Below, piece by piece: positions 51,681 through 52,480 of a DNA stretch of 52,480 nt. Below the pieces are notes generated by a model, which had not been told where the DNA came from, searched no databases, and worked only from the letters and a program-made list of their open reading frames with translations. Within the stretch, counting starts at the first letter, position 1. Each line of letters starts with the position of its first letter. The DNA comes from Timonella senegalensis JC301 (GTDB taxonomy: Bacteria > Actinomycetota > Actinomycetes > Actinomycetales > Cellulomonadaceae), in NCBI RefSeq assembly GCF_000312125.1, contig NZ_HE978641.1, positions 845,743-898,222 on the forward strand. The letters run 5' to 3'. Made by a program: the position numbers and the translations under genes.

Positions 51681-51792
51681 GTCAGTGTCCTTGGGTTAGC
51701 AACTATGGCGAAAATGGGCCGGTTTCCGCGCTAAAGTCTACCGGCCAACCTTGCGCTGCACGAGGAGCGTACGTGCGGAAGCGGTGAACATG

Positions 51793-51889
51793 CGGGTGCA
51801 ACCTCGCCCTTCACCGAGGCGAGATTGCACCCGGGGGTGCGAGATTGCACGGCCGCCGGGCAATCTCGGACCCCCAAGTGCAATCTCGC
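51793..51889. repeat. Large cruciform-like element, CGAGAT family (copy B3)
   Basis: CGAGATTGCACC and CGAGATTGCACGG on the left face CAATCTCGGACCCCC and GTGCAATCTCG on the right, arms of about 33 bp with a few mismatches around CCG. A further arm GGGTGCAACCTCGCC (51793) can pair with GGCGAGATTGCACCC. It occupies the gap between the DedA and P-type ATPase genes. Confidence 0.65.
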
Positions 51890-51912
51890 GGGGTAGAGCT
51901 GGGTAGTACAGG

Positions 51913-52480
51913 CTACTTGGCGGAGCGCAGCCTCAGCGAGTTACCCACCACGATCACGGAGCTCGCGGCCATGGCGGCCCCTGCGATCATTGGGTTCAGC
52001 AGCCCCGATGCGGCGAGCGGGATGGCCGCCACGTTGTAAGCGAACGCCCAGAACAGGTTCTGCTTGATGATCTGCAGGGTTCGGCGCGACAGCCGGATCG
52101 CGGTTGCTGCCGCCCGCAGGTCTCCGCGCACCAGCGTGATGTCGCTGGCCTCGATGGCCACGTCGGTTCCGGTTCCCATGGCGAGGCCAAGGTCTGCGGT
52201 GGCGAGCGCAGCGGCGTCGTTCACGCCGTCGCCCACCATCGCCACGACCTTGCCCTCGGCGCGGAGCTTCTCCACTACCGAGACCTTCTGGTCGGGCAGG
52301 ACCTGTGCGATCACGTTCGACTCATCGATCCCCGCAGCCACAGCCGCGACTCGAGCCGCGCCGAGGTTGTCGCCGGTCAGAAGCATGGGGGTGAGCCCCA
52401 GTTCCTTGAGCTCGGCGATCGCCGCGGCGGAGGTCTCCTTGAGTGGGTCGCGGAGGACCACGATGCCTTGAACTGCGCCG
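51913..52480 (-). CDS. Heavy-metal P1B-type ATPase, C-terminal part (5' end outside window)
   Basis: About 189 residues remain and the frame runs to the window edge. Visible are the P-domain TPMLLTGDNLGAARVAAVAAGID, MVGDGVNDAAALATADLGLAMGTGTDVAIEASDITLVRGDL and the last two membrane segments IKQNLFWAFAYNVAAIPLAASGLL and IAGAAMAASSVIVVGNSLRLRSAK. AYNxxxIPxAxG...NPMIAGAAMAxSSVxVVxNSLRL is the copper(I)-exporting CopA pattern. The CPC motif and DKTGT would lie outside the window. Confidence 0.92.
   Translation of the reverse strand, partial: GAVQGIVVLRDPLKETSAAAIAELKELGLTPMLLTGDNLGAARVAAVAAGIDESNVIAQVLPDQKVSVVEKLRAEGKVVAMVGDGVNDAAALATADLGLAMGTGTDVAIEASDITLVRGDLRAAATAIRLSRRTLQIIKQNLFWAFAYNVAAIPLAASGLLNPMIAGAAMAASSVIVVGNSLRLRSAK

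Overview
The window is high-GC bacterial chromosome from an actinomycete (phylum Actinomycetota). The strongest evidence is the block ino1 - PadR regulator - class A PBP - rpsF - ssb - rpsR - rplI - MATE transporter - dnaB. This order is characteristic of actinobacteria (the mycobacterial Rv0046c-Rv0058 region, recalled from memory) and usually lies not far from oriC. An ECF sigma factor paired with a CU044_5270-type protein, a Y4yA-type PLP enzyme and an actinobacterial-style LPG-synthase-like fusion agree. The genus cannot be told from what is visible. No rRNA, tRNA, CRISPR array, transposase or phage gene was seen.

Layout. 1-3175: end of an ABC-F ATPase, an ECF sigma factor with its membrane partner, then two gene remnants (glycosyltransferase and aldo/keto reductase). 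3606-7770: a tightly coupled three-enzyme cassette (SbnA-like synthase, FAD/NAD-binding protein, Y4yA-like PLP enzyme) with less GC-rich third codon positions than its neighbours, bracketed by related palindromes. 7950-13814: SRPBCC protein, thioredoxin, MFS exporter, a two-gene ABC exporter and a GH15-type glucoamylase-like protein. 14014-25265: a nine-gene minus-strand operon holding a complete dipeptide/oligosaccharide-type ABC importer, a GH20 hexosaminidase, an N-acyl-D-amino-acid deacylase, a D-threonine aldolase/D-serine deaminase-like enzyme and RidA; it reads as salvage of amino-sugar and D-amino-acid material such as muropeptides or chitin fragments. 25266-26432: 1.2 kb without a convincing gene but full of repeats and structured elements. 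26433-37274: the conserved replication, ribosome and cell-wall block. 37401-45426: TPR protein, acyltransferase, two MarR regulators, a NarL/LuxR two-component system, a MalY/PatB-type lyase, an rRNA-methyltransferase-like protein and HU. 45685-52480: a membrane fusion protein with a degenerate kinase-like middle, HdeD-like, CPBP, CopC-like and DedA proteins, and the end of a heavy-metal P-type ATPase.

The most unusual content is not in the genes. (1) The 13-base pattern GATTNNCGACGAT occurs 11 times exactly, on both strands, inside genes and between them, and forms the arms of two terminator-like hairpins; this resembles DNA-uptake sequences. (2) A 60-62 bp near-perfect palindrome occurs three times. 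(3) A second, nested palindrome family built on CGAGAT brackets the three-enzyme cassette. (4) Downstream of ino1 lie two tandem copies of a ~92 bp two-hairpin unit whose stems differ in a compensated way. (5) A cluster of DnaA-box-like 9-mers precedes dnaB.
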